Origin: Jatrophihabitans sp.
GTDB lineage: Bacteria; Actinomycetota; Actinomycetes; Mycobacteriales; Jatrophihabitantaceae
Reading direction: 5' to 3'
Length of the DNA: 64,000 nucleotides
Assembly (NCBI GenBank): GCA_036399055.1
Contig: DASWNX010000039.1
Span: 16,573 to 80,572, forward strand
The position numbers and the translations under genes are program-made. This document shows positions 18,820 to 27,531 of this stretch, piece after piece; position 1 is the first letter of the stretch; each line of letters opens with the position of its first letter. The notes below the pieces were generated by a model that worked only from the letters and a program-made list of their open reading frames with translations, made no database searches and was not told the DNA's origin.

Positions 18820-19241
18820 TTTGGGACTCCTGGCCGACCGCCGCACGGCCGACGCCTGATGCGCCGAGCTTTACAGGCGCGCTTCACGCTGTGCGCCGCG
18901 CCCCGGTCCCAGCTACGCGACACCAGGAGTCTTCGCGTCCGGCCCTGCGCAGTCAAGGCGGCTTGGTCGCCACCACACCCCGTCCTTGCCGCCGTCGAAC
19001 CGATAAGTGTCACCCTCGCCCTCCCTGCCGTGTCGCGGGTGTGAACCGGCGCTGCCCCGACTTCGCGCCCGCACGCCGGTCCTCGTGCCGGCGACGCCTT
19101 GCGGGTCGAAGGGGGATGACCCCCAGCGAGTCGCTGCCTGGGGGAAGAAATATGCCACGTGCACCGGGGTTTGTGCCCGTCACCTCCTGAAAGCCGCAAC
19201 CGCTTCGCCCGGCCCACGGGTAGCCCACTTATGATCGATCG
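18820..19241. other. 422-bp intergenic region with two mutually exclusive hairpins
   Basis: No gene is convincing here. The region divides a minus-strand operon from the plus-strand uracil-DNA glycosylase. At 19112-19125 GGGGG-ATGA-CCCCC can fold. The same C run can instead pair with CTGGGG at 19139-19144, around an inner CAGCGA-G-TCGCTG stem. I could not match either strand to a riboswitch class I know. Confidence 0.4.
19230..19235 (+). promoter_or_regulatory. Putative -10 element for a leaderless glycosylase transcript
   Basis: TATGAT lies six bases before the ATG at 19242 with no ribosome-binding site between them, matching the TANNNT-N6-ATG pattern seen at several genes in this window. 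Confidence 0.5.
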
Positions 19242-20000
19242 ATGACAAGCCGAGGCCCGACGCAGGTCGCGTCCTTGGCCGAACTCGATGCCGCGGTCGC
19301 CGATTGCCGGGCCTGCCCGCGGCTGGTCTCCTGGCGCGAGGAGGTGGCGCAGGTCAAGCGCGCCGCCTTCCGGGACTGGGACTACTGGGGCCGTCCGGTG
19401 CCCGGCTTCGGGCCGGCGGACGCCGCGATGGGGATCGTCGGGTTGGCCCCGGCCGCGCACGGAGGCAACCGGACCGGCCGGATGTTCACCGGTGACCGTT
19501 CCGGTGACGTGCTCTACGCCGCGCTGCACGCGGTGGGCCTGGCCTCGCAGCCGACTTCGGTGTCAGCCGGTGACGGCATGCGCCTGTCAGGCGTGCGGAT
19601 CACCGCTCCGGTTCACTGCGCGCCGCCGGATAACCGGCCCACCCCAGCCGAGCGGGACACCTGCCGGTCGTGGCTGCTGCGCGAGCTCCAGCTGCTGCGG
19701 CCGACGCTGCGCACGGTGGTGGTGCTGGGCGGTTTCGGCTGGCAGGCCCTGCTTCCGGTGCTGGCGGCGTCGTCCTGGCGGCTGCCCCGTCCGCTGCCGG
19801 CGTTCGGCCACGGCGTCATGGTGCGGCTACCGGCGGCCGACGGCGGGCCGGAGCTGAGCCTGTTCGGTTGCTACCACGTCAGCCAGCAGAACACCTTCAC
19901 CGGACGGTTGACTCCGGCGATGCTGCGAGAGGTGTTGGCTGCCGCCGGGGCCGCGGCGGGACTGCTGCCCTCGGGAGCCGGTCCAGAGCCCGGAAGGTGA
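19242..20000 (+). CDS. Family 5 uracil-DNA glycosylase (UdgB-like)
   Basis: The 252-residue enzyme removes uracil and related deaminated bases from DNA in base excision repair. The cysteine motif CRACPRLV near residue 23-30 begins the iron-sulfur ligand set used by families 4 and 5. Motif A is [19 protein letters not shown], where the Ala-His replaces the acidic residue of other families. Motif 2 is [13 protein letters not shown] near residue 215. These together place it in family 5 rather than family 4. The next gene begins eight bases after the stop, so they may be co-transcribed. The start is set by the -10 at 19230. Confidence 0.88.
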   Translation: MTSRGPTQVASLAELDAAVADCRACPRLVSWREEVAQVKRAAFRDWDYWGRPVPGFGPADAAMGIVGLAPAAHGGNRTGRMFTGDRSGDVLYAALHAVGLASQPTSVSAGDGMRLSGVRITAPVHCAPPDNRPTPAERDTCRSWLLRELQLLRPTLRTVVVLGGFGWQALLPVLAASSWRLPRPLPAFGHGVMVRLPAADGGPELSLFGCYHVSQQNTFTGRLTPAMLREVLAAAGAAAGLLPSGAGPEPGR

Positions 20001-20007
20001 GCCGAAG

Positions 20008-21036
20008 ATGAGCGGCGCCAGGATCACCGCGGCGTTGGACCGGTATCAGCGGCGGCATCCGTGGGCCGGTCTGCCGTTGGCGGTCATCTATAAGTTCATC
20101 GACGACCAGGGCAACGTGTTGGCGGCGTTGATCACCTACTACGCCTTCGTCTCACTTTTCCCGTTGTTGCTGCTGCTGGTCACCGTGCTCGGTTATGCCC
20201 TTTACGGCAACGAGGAGCTTCAGCGGCAGGTGCTCAATTCCGCACTCAGCCAGTTCCCGGTGATCGGCGAGCAGCTGCAGACCAACATCGATCCGCTGCA
20301 GGGCAAAGTGCTGGGTCTGGTCGTCGGAATCCTCGGCAGCCTGTACGGCGGCCTCGGCGTCGCCCAGGCGGGCCAGAACGCGATGAACAAGGTGTGGGCG
20401 GTGCCGCGCAACGCGCGTCCGAACCCGATCAAGGCGCGTGGCATCAGCCTGTTGCTCTTGTTGCTGCTGGGCGGCGGCGTTCTGACCACCACTGTGCTGT
20501 CGGCGCTGACCACCAGCGCCGACGAGTACGGCAGCGACCTTGGGGTCGGAGCTCGGATCCTGAGCACCGTGCTGTCGGTGGCGGTGAACGCCGTGCTGTT
20601 CGTGGTGGCGTTCCGGCTGATGACCGCCGAGCACATCCGGGCTGATCAGGTCCGCGGCGGCGCGCTGGCGGCAGCGGTGGGTTGGCAGGTGCTGCAGCAG
20701 ATCGGCACCTACTACGTCGGCCACGAGCTCAAGGGCGCCAGCGCCACCTACGGAGTGTTCGGACTGGTGCTGGGCCTGCTCGCCTGGATCTACCTCGGCG
20801 CGCTGGTCATCGTCCTGTGCGCCGAGTACAGCGTCGTGCGGGCCAAGAGACTGTGGCCGCGCAGCCTGCTTGCGCCGTTCACCGACAATGTCCGGCTGAC
20901 CGAGGGTGACCGCCGCGCGTACTCCTCCTATCCCATGACCGAGAAGCACAAGGAGTTCGAGACGGTCGAGGTGGACTTCGACGAGCCGGATGCCTCGGCC
21001 GGGCCGAAGGGTCCTGACGCGCAGGAGCCTGATTGA
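20008..21036 (+). CDS. YihY/BrkB-family inner membrane protein
   Basis: This 342-residue protein has about six membrane segments. The family core starts at GNVLAALITYYAFVSLFPLLLLLVTVLG and ends with WIYLGALVIVLCAEYSVV. An acidic cytoplasmic tail of about 50 residues follows (EFETVEVDFDEPD). Family members were once annotated as ribonuclease BN, which is incorrect; their function is unclear. The ATG is preceded by GGAAGG, eight bases after the glycosylase stop. Confidence 0.88.
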   Translation: MSGARITAALDRYQRRHPWAGLPLAVIYKFIDDQGNVLAALITYYAFVSLFPLLLLLVTVLGYALYGNEELQRQVLNSALSQFPVIGEQLQTNIDPLQGKVLGLVVGILGSLYGGLGVAQAGQNAMNKVWAVPRNARPNPIKARGISLLLLLLLGGGVLTTTVLSALTTSADEYGSDLGVGARILSTVLSVAVNAVLFVVAFRLMTAEHIRADQVRGGALAAAVGWQVLQQIGTYYVGHELKGASATYGVFGLVLGLLAWIYLGALVIVLCAEYSVVRAKRLWPRSLLAPFTDNVRLTEGDRRAYSSYPMTEKHKEFETVEVDFDEPDASAGPKGPDAQEPD

Positions 21037-21082
21037 CGCTCCGGCTGACTCCCGCGCCGACAGTCCTGCGCGACCGCCCGAC

Positions 21083-21127
21083 TACTCTGAGGTGATGGCT
21101 GAGCGACCAGGAGCGGGAGCGTTGTGA
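21083..21127 (+). promoter_or_regulatory. Leaderless 10-codon leader peptide coupled to the FKBP gene
   Basis: TACTCT at 21083-21088 lies six bases before an ATG at 21095. That ATG opens a ten-codon frame (MAERPGAGAL) whose TGA stop at 21125-21127 overlaps the ATG of the FKBP lipoprotein (TGATG). The arrangement predicts a transcript beginning at the leader ATG, with ribosomes handed to the main gene. It could also be chance, since GGGAG at 21115-21119 would serve the main gene by itself. Confidence 0.4.
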
Positions 21128-21687
21128 TGATCGGCAAGCGGACGGCGGCTGTGGTGGCACTGAGCGCGGCGGTGCTGTTGACCGGTTGCTCCAGTGACGA
21201 CCCGCCGGCAGACGCGCCCGCGATGGCGACCGCGCCGGCCTCGTCGGCCGCGCCGGCCGAGGTCAGCTTCAGCGGGGTCGTCCTTGACCGCGCCGCCGAC
21301 CTGACCGCCAAGCCCAGGGTGGCCGCCAAGTCGGCGACCAAGCCCACGGCCCTGCAGGTCAAGGATGTGGTGACCGGGACGGGCACCGCCGCCACGCCGA
21401 AATCCGTTGTCACCGTCCAGTACGTCGGTGTCCGCTATGCCGACGGCAAGCAGTTCGACGCCTCCTGGGACCACGGCGGCCCCACCAGTTTCTCGCTGCA
21501 ACAGGTCGTGCCGGGTTTCACGCAGGGCATCGGTGGCGCGCCGGGGGCCGAGCCGATGAAGGTGGGCGGTCGCCGCATCATGATCCTGCCTGCGGCGTTG
21601 GGTTACGGCCGCACCGGAAGTCAGGACGGCAGCATTCCTCCGGACGCGCCGATCGTCTTCGTCGTCGACCTCATCGCCGTGAAGTAG
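21127..21687 (+). CDS. FKBP-type peptidyl-prolyl cis-trans isomerase lipoprotein
   Basis: The 186-residue protein starts with a lipoprotein signal (KRTAAVVALSAAVLLTGC; lipidated Cys about 21). An Ala/Pro-rich spacer follows, then an FKBP domain from about residue 78 to the end: VTVQYVGVRYADGKQFDASWD, VVPGFTQGIGG and PAALGYGRTG, with the usual proline-binding aromatic residues. It likely helps fold exported proteins at the outer face of the membrane. I chose the ATG at 21127 because GGGAG sits seven bases before it; the GTG one codon earlier is also possible. Confidence 0.88.
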   Translation: MIGKRTAAVVALSAAVLLTGCSSDDPPADAPAMATAPASSAAPAEVSFSGVVLDRAADLTAKPRVAAKSATKPTALQVKDVVTGTGTAATPKSVVTVQYVGVRYADGKQFDASWDHGGPTSFSLQQVVPGFTQGIGGAPGAEPMKVGGRRIMILPAALGYGRTGSQDGSIPPDAPIVFVVDLIAVK

Positions 21688-21730
21688 CCGGGGTCCGGTA
21701 AGCGGCGCAGTCCCGCGCCAGAGCTGTCTG

Positions 21731-21754
21731 CTGTCTGATAGCGCTGACAGACAG
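21731..21754 (+). terminator. Hairpin after the FKBP gene
   Basis: CTGTCTG (21731-21737) and CAGACAG (21748-21754) form a seven-base-pair stem with a ten-base loop, 43 bp after the FKBP stop. It is followed by GGGGG rather than a T run, so a terminator role is only plausible. Confidence 0.3.
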
Positions 21755-21758
21755 GGGG

Positions 21759-21875
21759 ATGCCCTGTGGCCTTCCCCTGCCGGCCCTCCCGCACCCGGGC
21801 GACCGGATTCAGCGCCATCTCACCGCGCTGATCGGCCGCGCCGACTGCCCGTTGTGCGGCATGCTGGTGCTTTAG
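21759..21875 (+). CDS. Possible 38-residue protein with a CPLC motif
   Basis: An ATG directly after GGGGG opens a 38-codon frame ending 16 bases before the oxidoreductase start. Its end, GRADCPLCGMLVL, contains CxxC. There is no proof it is translated; it could equally be 5' untranslated sequence. A bound metal or redox role would be speculation. Confidence 0.22.
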   Translation: MPCGLPLPALPHPGDRIQRHLTALIGRADCPLCGMLVL

Positions 21876-21891
21876 CGTATTCCAGGAGGCA

Positions 21892-22920
21892 ATGACAGTG
21901 GCTACCCGCTCCCGCGAGATCCAGTTGGTCGCCCGGCCGCGTGGCGAGCCGGTGGAATCGGACTTCCGGATGGTGAGCACGGAGGTGGCCGATCCCGGCC
22001 CGGGCCAGGTGCTGGTGCGCAATGTGGCGATGTCGGTGGACCCCTACATGCGCGGCCGGATGAACGACGTGCCGTCCTACGTGCCGCCCTGGCGGCTGAA
22101 CCAGCCGGCCGACGGCGCCGCGGTGGGCGAGGTCGTGGCCTCCCAGGCCGACGGCCTGCCGGTCGGCAGCCTGGTCACGCACGGGCTCGGGTGGCGCGAG
22201 TACGCGCTGGCGCCAGCCCGGCAGGTCGAGCGGGTGGAGTTGGTGGCCGGGCTGTCGTCCTCGAGTCACCTCGGCGTGCTGGGGATGCCTGGCCTGACGG
22301 CCTATGCCGGGCTGTTCGAGGTAGCCGGGTTCAAGGCGGGGGAGTCGGTGTTCGTCTCCGGCGCGGCCGGCGCGGTCGGCAGCCTGGTGGGCCAGTTCGC
22401 CCGGTTGCGTGGCGCCTCTCGGGTGGTCGGCAGCGCCGGATCGGCTGCGAAGCTGCGTTTTCTGACCGAGGAGCTCGGCTTCGACGCGGCGTTCGACTAT
22501 CACGAAGGCCCGGTCGCTGACCTGCTGCGGCTGGCCGCCCCCCAAGGGATCGACGTGTACTTCGACAATGTCGGGGGTGAGCATCTGGAGGCCGCGCTGG
22601 ATTCGCTGTCGGTGCACGGCCGGGTAGCCCTGTGCGGCGCCATCTCGCTCTACAACAGCATCGAGCGGCCGGTCGGTCCGGCCAACCTCGCACTGGCGAT
22701 CAGCAAGCGGTTGAGCTTGCGCGGGTTCCTGGTCACCGACCAGGCCCATCTGCGGTCGGAATTCCGAGACGTGGTCACCGGCTGGTTGACCTCGGGCCAG
22801 CTGGTGGTCGCCGAAACCGTGGTGGAGGGCCTGGAGCAGGCGGTGCCGGCATTCATCGGCATGTTGCACGGCGCCAACACCGGCAAGATGGTGGTCCGGC
22901 TGGCGCCGGACCCGGCCTGA
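21892..22920 (+). CDS. NADP-dependent MDR oxidoreductase (CurA/YfmJ-like alkenal/enone reductase)
   Basis: The 342-residue zinc-independent medium-chain reductase has VDPYMRGRMND near residue 45 and GVLGMPGLTAYAGLFE near 125. The NADP-binding motif is VFVSGAAGAVGSLVGQFA near 150, followed by YFDNVGGEHLEAAL near 223. These fit the leukotriene B4 12-hydroxydehydrogenase/curcumin reductase branch, which reduces the double bond of unsaturated aldehydes and ketones. The ATG is preceded by AGGAGG at a good distance. Confidence 0.87.
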   Translation: MTVATRSREIQLVARPRGEPVESDFRMVSTEVADPGPGQVLVRNVAMSVDPYMRGRMNDVPSYVPPWRLNQPADGAAVGEVVASQADGLPVGSLVTHGLGWREYALAPARQVERVELVAGLSSSSHLGVLGMPGLTAYAGLFEVAGFKAGESVFVSGAAGAVGSLVGQFARLRGASRVVGSAGSAAKLRFLTEELGFDAAFDYHEGPVADLLRLAAPQGIDVYFDNVGGEHLEAALDSLSVHGRVALCGAISLYNSIERPVGPANLALAISKRLSLRGFLVTDQAHLRSEFRDVVTGWLTSGQLVVAETVVEGLEQAVPAFIGMLHGANTGKMVVRLAPDPA

Positions 22921-23005
22921 GCCAGGCGGCGATACCACGGGGCCGGCCCAATCCACCACGGTGAGCTGATCCGAATTCCTGTCAACGCCAGTCAGGAGCC
23001 ACGAT

Positions 23006-23209
23006 ATGAGCACCCATGCTCGACAACGAAACAGCTTCGCGCTGACCGCCGCCGACCGCTGCGACCGGTGCTCGGCACGAGCCGTCGTGGTCACCGTCAT
23101 GCGCAGCGGTGGCTCCCTGCTGTGGTGCGCGCACCACTACGGCCTGAACGAGGCCGCGCTTCGGGACGGCGCGGCCGTGGTCATGCGTGACGAGCGGCCG
23201 ACCCGCTAG
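23006..23209 (+). CDS. Small zinc-ribbon-like actinobacterial protein (DUF7455 type)
   Basis: The 67-residue protein has CDRCSARAVV followed by LLWCAHHYGLNE. The CxxC plus C-x-HH set suggests a bound zinc. This short family is widespread in actinobacteria and often lies near sigma factor or housekeeping genes; I know of no defined role. An AGGAG site precedes the ATG. Confidence 0.75.
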   Translation: MSTHARQRNSFALTAADRCDRCSARAVVVTVMRSGGSLLWCAHHYGLNEAALRDGAAVVMRDERPTR

Positions 23210-23265
23210 GGCCGTGCCTGGCGGCCGGCAGCCGGCGGCGCGGTCACGCCCGGCGGGGGATCGAG

Positions 23266-23697
23266 TCAGGCACGCACCACTACGACCGGGCAGGTGCCCT
23301 GCCGGACGCAGTACTCGGCCACCGAGCCGAGCAGCATGCCGGGAAACGCCGCCCGACCCCGCGCCCCGACCACCAGCAGCGTGGCGCCGGCGGACTGGGT
23401 CAGCAGCGCGGGTCCGGCCGGGCCTTCGATGACGTGCTTGGTCACCGGCACGGTGGCGGCCGCCTGCGGGTTCTCGGCCAGCACGCCGTCCATGATCTCG
23501 TCCAGGACCTCGCCGGTCTCCTGTGCCAGGTCCACTCCCGGTGGCACCCGGGTCAGGTAGTTGGGCCAGCGCCAGCTCGACACCGCGCGCAGGCCGGTGC
23601 CGGTGAGCGCGGCCTGACTCAGTGCCCAGCGCGCCGCGTCCCGGCTGGTCTCTGAGCCGTCGACGCCGACCACGATCACCTGCGACGGGCTGGTCAT
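23266..23697 (-). CDS. Universal stress protein, UspA family
   Basis: This 143-residue single Usp domain begins VIVVGVDGSETSRDAARWAL. It carries the ATP-binding signature GARGRAAFPGMLLGSVAEYCV near residues 108-128 (G-2x-G-9x-G-S) and ends CPVVVVRA. ATP-binding members are linked to stress and hypoxia responses in actinobacteria. The ATG at 23697 overlaps the stop of the upstream membrane protein (ATGA). It is the last gene of the symporter operon. Confidence 0.87.
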   Translation of the reverse strand: MTSPSQVIVVGVDGSETSRDAARWALSQAALTGTGLRAVSSWRWPNYLTRVPPGVDLAQETGEVLDEIMDGVLAENPQAAATVPVTKHVIEGPAGPALLTQSAGATLLVVGARGRAAFPGMLLGSVAEYCVRQGTCPVVVVRA

Positions 23698-24005
23698 GAC
23701 GGGTTCACCGGGTGCGGCTCGATGCGCAGCGGCCGCAACGCGCGCCACAGCAGGAAGAGCCCTCCCAGCACCAGCATCCCAAGGCCCAGCCAGAGGTTGA
23801 TGTTGATCCCACTGGCCTTCTGCCGGGCGGTGTCGGAGGTGAAGAAGCCGGCGACGGTCAGCATCACCCCGTAGACGGTGAACAGCCCGCCGATCAGCAA
23901 CCGGATGTCGAACAGCTTGTACATCGCGGACTTGGGCGCGTCCGGGTCTGCTGAGGTGCCAGCCGAGTTCGACGCCGCGCTGGCGCCGGAAACAGGTTCA
24001 GACAT
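23694..24005 (-). CDS. Small membrane protein of the symporter operon
   Basis: The 103-residue protein has a polar, Ala/Ser-rich N-terminus of about 28 residues. Two membrane helices follow (LLIGGLFTVYGVMLTVAGFF and LWLGLGMLVLGGLFLLWRAL) with a short basic tail. I do not recognise a named family. It lies nine bases after the symporter stop and overlaps the stress-protein gene, so an accessory role with the transporter is likely. Confidence 0.7.
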   Translation of the reverse strand: MSEPVSGASAASNSAGTSADPDAPKSAMYKLFDIRLLIGGLFTVYGVMLTVAGFFTSDTARQKASGININLWLGLGMLVLGGLFLLWRALRPLRIEPHPVNPS

Positions 24006-24014
24006 GGTGGCCTC

Positions 24015-25694
24015 CTAGGCGAAGATGATGGACAGGACGACGACGATGCCGAGCGCGGTGAAGCCCAGCAGCTTCGGTGAGGCCCACCAGACCGGCTTGG
24101 GCACCGACTCGGGATTCGGCGCGCTCGGATCGTGCACGCCCCACACCAGGCCGGCCAGCTCGGCCACCGGCTTGGGCCGGGTGACCAGGGTGACCGCGAC
24201 CGTGACCGCGGCGTCGGCCACGAACGCGGTGATCGCTCCGTAGAAGTTGAGCATCTGCGCGTTGATGGTCGAGTGAGTCGGGTCGTAGACGCCGCCGGGG
24301 TAGAAGTAGGCGAAGTTGTAACCGGCGAAATGCATCACGCCGGCGCCGAGGGTGCCCGCCACCAGGCCCCAGAAACCCGCCCAGGGCGTGGTCCGCTTCC
24401 AGAACATCGCGATGATGAAAGTCGCGAACAGCGGTGCGTTGAAGTAGGAGAACAGCAACTGGATGTAGTTCATGATGTTGCTGTAGCCCGAGGCGATGAA
24501 GGCGGTGCCGATACCGACCAGGATGCCCAGGACGGTGACGATCCGCCCGACCTGCAGGTAGTAGCTGTCCCGGCGGCCCTTGACCACATATGTTTGCCAG
24601 ATGTCATAGGTGAACACGGTGTTGAACGAGCTGACATTGGCCGCCATGCCTGCCATGAACGCGGCGAGCAGGCCGGCCAGCGCGATGCCCAGGGCGCCGT
24701 TGGGCAGGAACCGGTTCATCAACAACGGGATGGCGTCGTTGTAGGTGAACTCGCCTTCCTGTCCGAGATTGGGTATCAGCACCAGGGCGATCAGGCCTGG
24801 CAGGATGGTCAGCGCCGGGATGAAGATCTTCGGGAACGCGCCGATCAGCGGGGTGCGCTGCGCGGCGGACAGGTCCTTGGCCGACAGGGCGCGCTGGACC
24901 TCGGCGAAGTTCGTCGTCCAGTATCCGAACGAGAGCACGAAACCCAGGCCCATCACGATGCCGATCCAGTCACCCAGCGGGTTGGTCCAGTTTCCGACGT
25001 TCGTCCCACCCCAGGTGGAGAAGGCCTCCGGTCCCAACTCGGTCTGGCCGACCTTGTCTTTCAGCCCGCCGTAACCGCCCACGTTGTGCAGGCCGATCAC
25101 CACCAGCGGGATCAGGCCGGCGACGATGACGAAGAACTGCAGCACCTCGTTGTAGATCGCCCCGGACAGCCCGCCCAGGGTGATGTAGGCCAGCACGAAC
25201 AATGCCGACAGCATGATGGAGACCCAGATCGGCCAGCCGATCAGCGCGTTGATGACCAGGGCCAGGGCGTAGAGGTTCACGCCGGCGGTCAGCACCGCGG
25301 CCGCCGCGAAGCTCAGCGCGTTGAACAGGTGGGTAGGCCGATTGAACCGCCGCAACAGGAATTCCGGAACGGTGCGCACCCGGGAGCCGTAGTAGAACGG
25401 CATCATCACGATGCCGAGGAACACCATGGCCGGCACCGCGCCGATCCAGTAGAAGTGCAGCGTCGCCATGCCGTACTGGGCGCCGTTGGCGGCCATGCCG
25501 AGGATCTCGATGGCGCCCAGGTTGGCCGAGATGAAGGCCAGTCCGGTGACCCAGGCGGGCAGCGACCGGCCCGAGAGCAGGAAGTCCTCGCTGGTGGCGA
25601 TCGCACGTCTGGCCATCACGCCGATCCCCACGACGAGGATGAAGTAGATCGCCAGAATCGTGTAGTCGAACAAGTTCACATCGAGCCGAAGCAC
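24015..25694 (-). CDS. Sodium:solute symporter (SSS family)
   Basis: The 559-residue protein has about 14 membrane segments. Family features include SEDFLLSGRSLPAWVTGLAFISANLGAIE near residue 35, GLSGAIYNEVLQFF near 190, and GLLAAFMAGMAANVSSFNTVFTYDIW near 340. The latter resembles the sodium-site region of sugar or solute symporters. The C-terminus ends with a hydrophobic segment. The transported solute cannot be told. The start is a GTG with AGGAGG eight bases before it. It is the first gene of a three-gene operon with a small membrane protein and a universal stress protein. Confidence 0.87.
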   Translation of the reverse strand: MLRLDVNLFDYTILAIYFILVVGIGVMARRAIATSEDFLLSGRSLPAWVTGLAFISANLGAIEILGMAANGAQYGMATLHFYWIGAVPAMVFLGIVMMPFYYGSRVRTVPEFLLRRFNRPTHLFNALSFAAAAVLTAGVNLYALALVINALIGWPIWVSIMLSALFVLAYITLGGLSGAIYNEVLQFFVIVAGLIPLVVIGLHNVGGYGGLKDKVGQTELGPEAFSTWGGTNVGNWTNPLGDWIGIVMGLGFVLSFGYWTTNFAEVQRALSAKDLSAAQRTPLIGAFPKIFIPALTILPGLIALVLIPNLGQEGEFTYNDAIPLLMNRFLPNGALGIALAGLLAAFMAGMAANVSSFNTVFTYDIWQTYVVKGRRDSYYLQVGRIVTVLGILVGIGTAFIASGYSNIMNYIQLLFSYFNAPLFATFIIAMFWKRTTPWAGFWGLVAGTLGAGVMHFAGYNFAYFYPGGVYDPTHSTINAQMLNFYGAITAFVADAAVTVAVTLVTRPKPVAELAGLVWGVHDPSAPNPESVPKPVWWASPKLLGFTALGIVVVLSIIFA

Positions 25695-25869
25695 AGTGCC
25701 GACCTCCTGGACGCCGCGACTGGCTGGCGTGTCCGCGCAGCCGGATCCGTCCGGGTGAGAGGTGAGAGGTCAGCCCTGAGCGGGCCGGAGAGGAGCCGGC
25801 CCTGGCGCGGATCGCCGCATCAGCGCACCCGAACTAGGCTGCCGGTTCGAGCCTTCCTGCGAAACTACT

Positions 25870-25886
25870 CAAACCGACGAGGTTTG
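25870..25886 (-). terminator. Short hairpin downstream of the GCS2-like gene
   Basis: CAAACC and GGTTTG form a six-base-pair stem with a five-base loop, 35 bp beyond the end of the minus-strand ligase gene and about 180 bp before the symporter start. There is no clear T run, so it is a weak terminator candidate. Confidence 0.3.
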
Positions 25887-25920
25887 CAAGCGGCGGCCAT
25901 TGTTGTGCGCTGGGCGCGCC

Positions 25921-27399
25921 TCAGTCCGACCATGTGTGCACCGGCTCGTTGCTGTGCATGTGCTCGACGTAGCGCCCGAGCATCTCGCGTAGGGAGTCCC
26001 GGCGGTCAAGTGGCCGCTTGTCGTCATCGATGCGGTGGAAGGCCTTGACCTGCCATTCCGCGCCGTTGACATGGCTGGTGCAGCGCTGCTCGATGATGCC
26101 CAGCAGCCGGTCGCGCACGGCCGGGTCCATGCCCCACCGGTCCAGGCCTTCGTAGGCCATCGGCAGCAGCCTGCGCAGCACCAGCTCGGTGGCGGGCACC
26201 TCGCCCAGCCCTGGCCAGTAGATCTGGGCGTCGATGCCGTGCCGCGCGCCGGCGTAGAAGTTGTCCTGGGCGGCGGCGAAGGAGAGCCTGGTCCAGATCG
26301 GGCGGTCCTCCTCGGCCAGCACCCGGAGCAGGCCGTAGTAGAAGGCCCCGTTGGCCAGGATGTCGACCACGGTCGGCCCGGCCGGCAGCACCCGGTTCTC
26401 CACCCGCAGGTGCGGCTTGCCGCGGAAGACGTCATAGACCGGCCGGTTCCACCGGTAGACGGTGCCGTTGTGCATCCTCAGCTCCTGCAACCGCGGCGTG
26501 TCACCGCGGTCGAGCACCTCGGCGGGTTCCTCGTCCTCGCAGATCGGCAGCAGGGCCGGGAAGTAGGTGACGTTCTCCTCGAACTGGTCGAAGATCGAGT
26601 TGATCCAGCGTTCGCCGAACCAGACCCGCGGCCGCACCCCCTGGGACTTCAACTCGGCCGGCCGGGTGTCGGTGGCTTGTTCGAACAACGCTATCCGGGT
26701 CTCGCGCCAGAGCTCCTTGCCGAACAGGAACGGCGAGTTGGCGCCCAGGGCCAGCTGGACCCCGGCGATGCTCTGGGCGGCGTTCCAGTTGTTGGCGTAC
26801 ACCTGAGGGCTGACCTGCAGGTGGAACTGGACGCTGGTGCAGGCGGCTTCGGGCGCGATGGTGTCGGCGTAGGTGGACAGCTTCTCGGGGCCGTCGATGG
26901 CGATGTGCAGGTCTTCGCCGCGGGCGGCGAAGATCTGCTGATTCAGCAGCGCGTAGCGGGCGTTGGCGCTCAGCGCATCAGAGGTCAGGTCGGCGGCGGT
27001 CAGCGTCGGCAGGATGCCGATCATCACGATGTGCGCGCCCTGGCTGCGCGAGCGCTCCTCGGCGTCGTTCAGGCTCGCCCGCAGGACCGCCTCCAGATCC
27101 TGCATCGACTGCCCGGCCAGCTCCCGCGGCGGGACGTTGATCTCGATGTTGAACTGGCCCAACTCCGTCTGGAAGTCGGGGTTGGCGATGGCCTGCAGCA
27201 CCGCCGCGTTGCGCATCGCCGGATCATGGCCTGCTCCGATCAGGTTGAACTCGATCTCCAAGCCGGTCATCGGCCGTTCGAAGTCGAACTTCGACTCGGT
27301 CAGCATCCGGGCGAAGACATCGAGGCAGCGCCGGACCTTCTCCCGGTAGCACTGCCGGTCCTGCCGGGTGAACTCCACTCTGTCGACGTCGTCACCCAT
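25921..27399 (-). CDS. GCS2-type carboxylate-amine ligase (glutamate-cysteine ligase family)
   Basis: The 492-residue enzyme belongs to the glutamate-cysteine ligase fold. It carries GLEIEFNLIG near residue 46 (metal and ATP ligands), FNIEINVPP near 83, SVQFHLQVSP near 190, and later WNRPVYDV and LRVENRVLPAGPTVVD near 335. Members join the gamma-carboxylate of glutamate to an amine; EgtA of ergothioneine synthesis is one example. No egtB or egtD gene is nearby, so the amine here is unknown. The ATG has GGGAGG upstream. It is divergent from two esterase genes and an ATP-grasp gene with only 132 bp between starts. Confidence 0.82.
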   Translation of the reverse strand: MGDDVDRVEFTRQDRQCYREKVRRCLDVFARMLTESKFDFERPMTGLEIEFNLIGAGHDPAMRNAAVLQAIANPDFQTELGQFNIEINVPPRELAGQSMQDLEAVLRASLNDAEERSRSQGAHIVMIGILPTLTAADLTSDALSANARYALLNQQIFAARGEDLHIAIDGPEKLSTYADTIAPEAACTSVQFHLQVSPQVYANNWNAAQSIAGVQLALGANSPFLFGKELWRETRIALFEQATDTRPAELKSQGVRPRVWFGERWINSIFDQFEENVTYFPALLPICEDEEPAEVLDRGDTPRLQELRMHNGTVYRWNRPVYDVFRGKPHLRVENRVLPAGPTVVDILANGAFYYGLLRVLAEEDRPIWTRLSFAAAQDNFYAGARHGIDAQIYWPGLGEVPATELVLRRLLPMAYEGLDRWGMDPAVRDRLLGIIEQRCTSHVNGAEWQVKAFHRIDDDKRPLDRRDSLREMLGRYVEHMHSNEPVHTWSD

Positions 27400-27531
27400 C
27401 TCGAGGCGCCTCCCTGCTCGTATGACCCCGGCTTGGAACTAACAGCTTGGCAGAGTTCGCCGGTTCAGGTCGAGGCTGGTGGTCCTCGGGGGGTGAGCGA
27501 CTGGCCGGCGTCGGCGCTAGGGTCACATTCG

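Noticed and set aside
18913-19164. Small minus-strand gene upstream of the dehydrogenase operon
   Set aside because: The frame is Arg/Gly-rich with no binding site, no family motif and no coupling to the next gene.
18820-19241. A known riboswitch (cobalamin, cyclic-di-AMP, SAM) upstream of the glycosylase or the minus-strand operon
   Set aside because: I looked for the conserved core motifs on both strands and found none; only simple competing hairpins are visible.
26035-27531. Plus-strand extension of the first esterase frame across the GCS2 gene
   Set aside because: The upstream part is the antisense of the ligase. The esterase family start and a -10-like TAGGGT place the real start at 27532.
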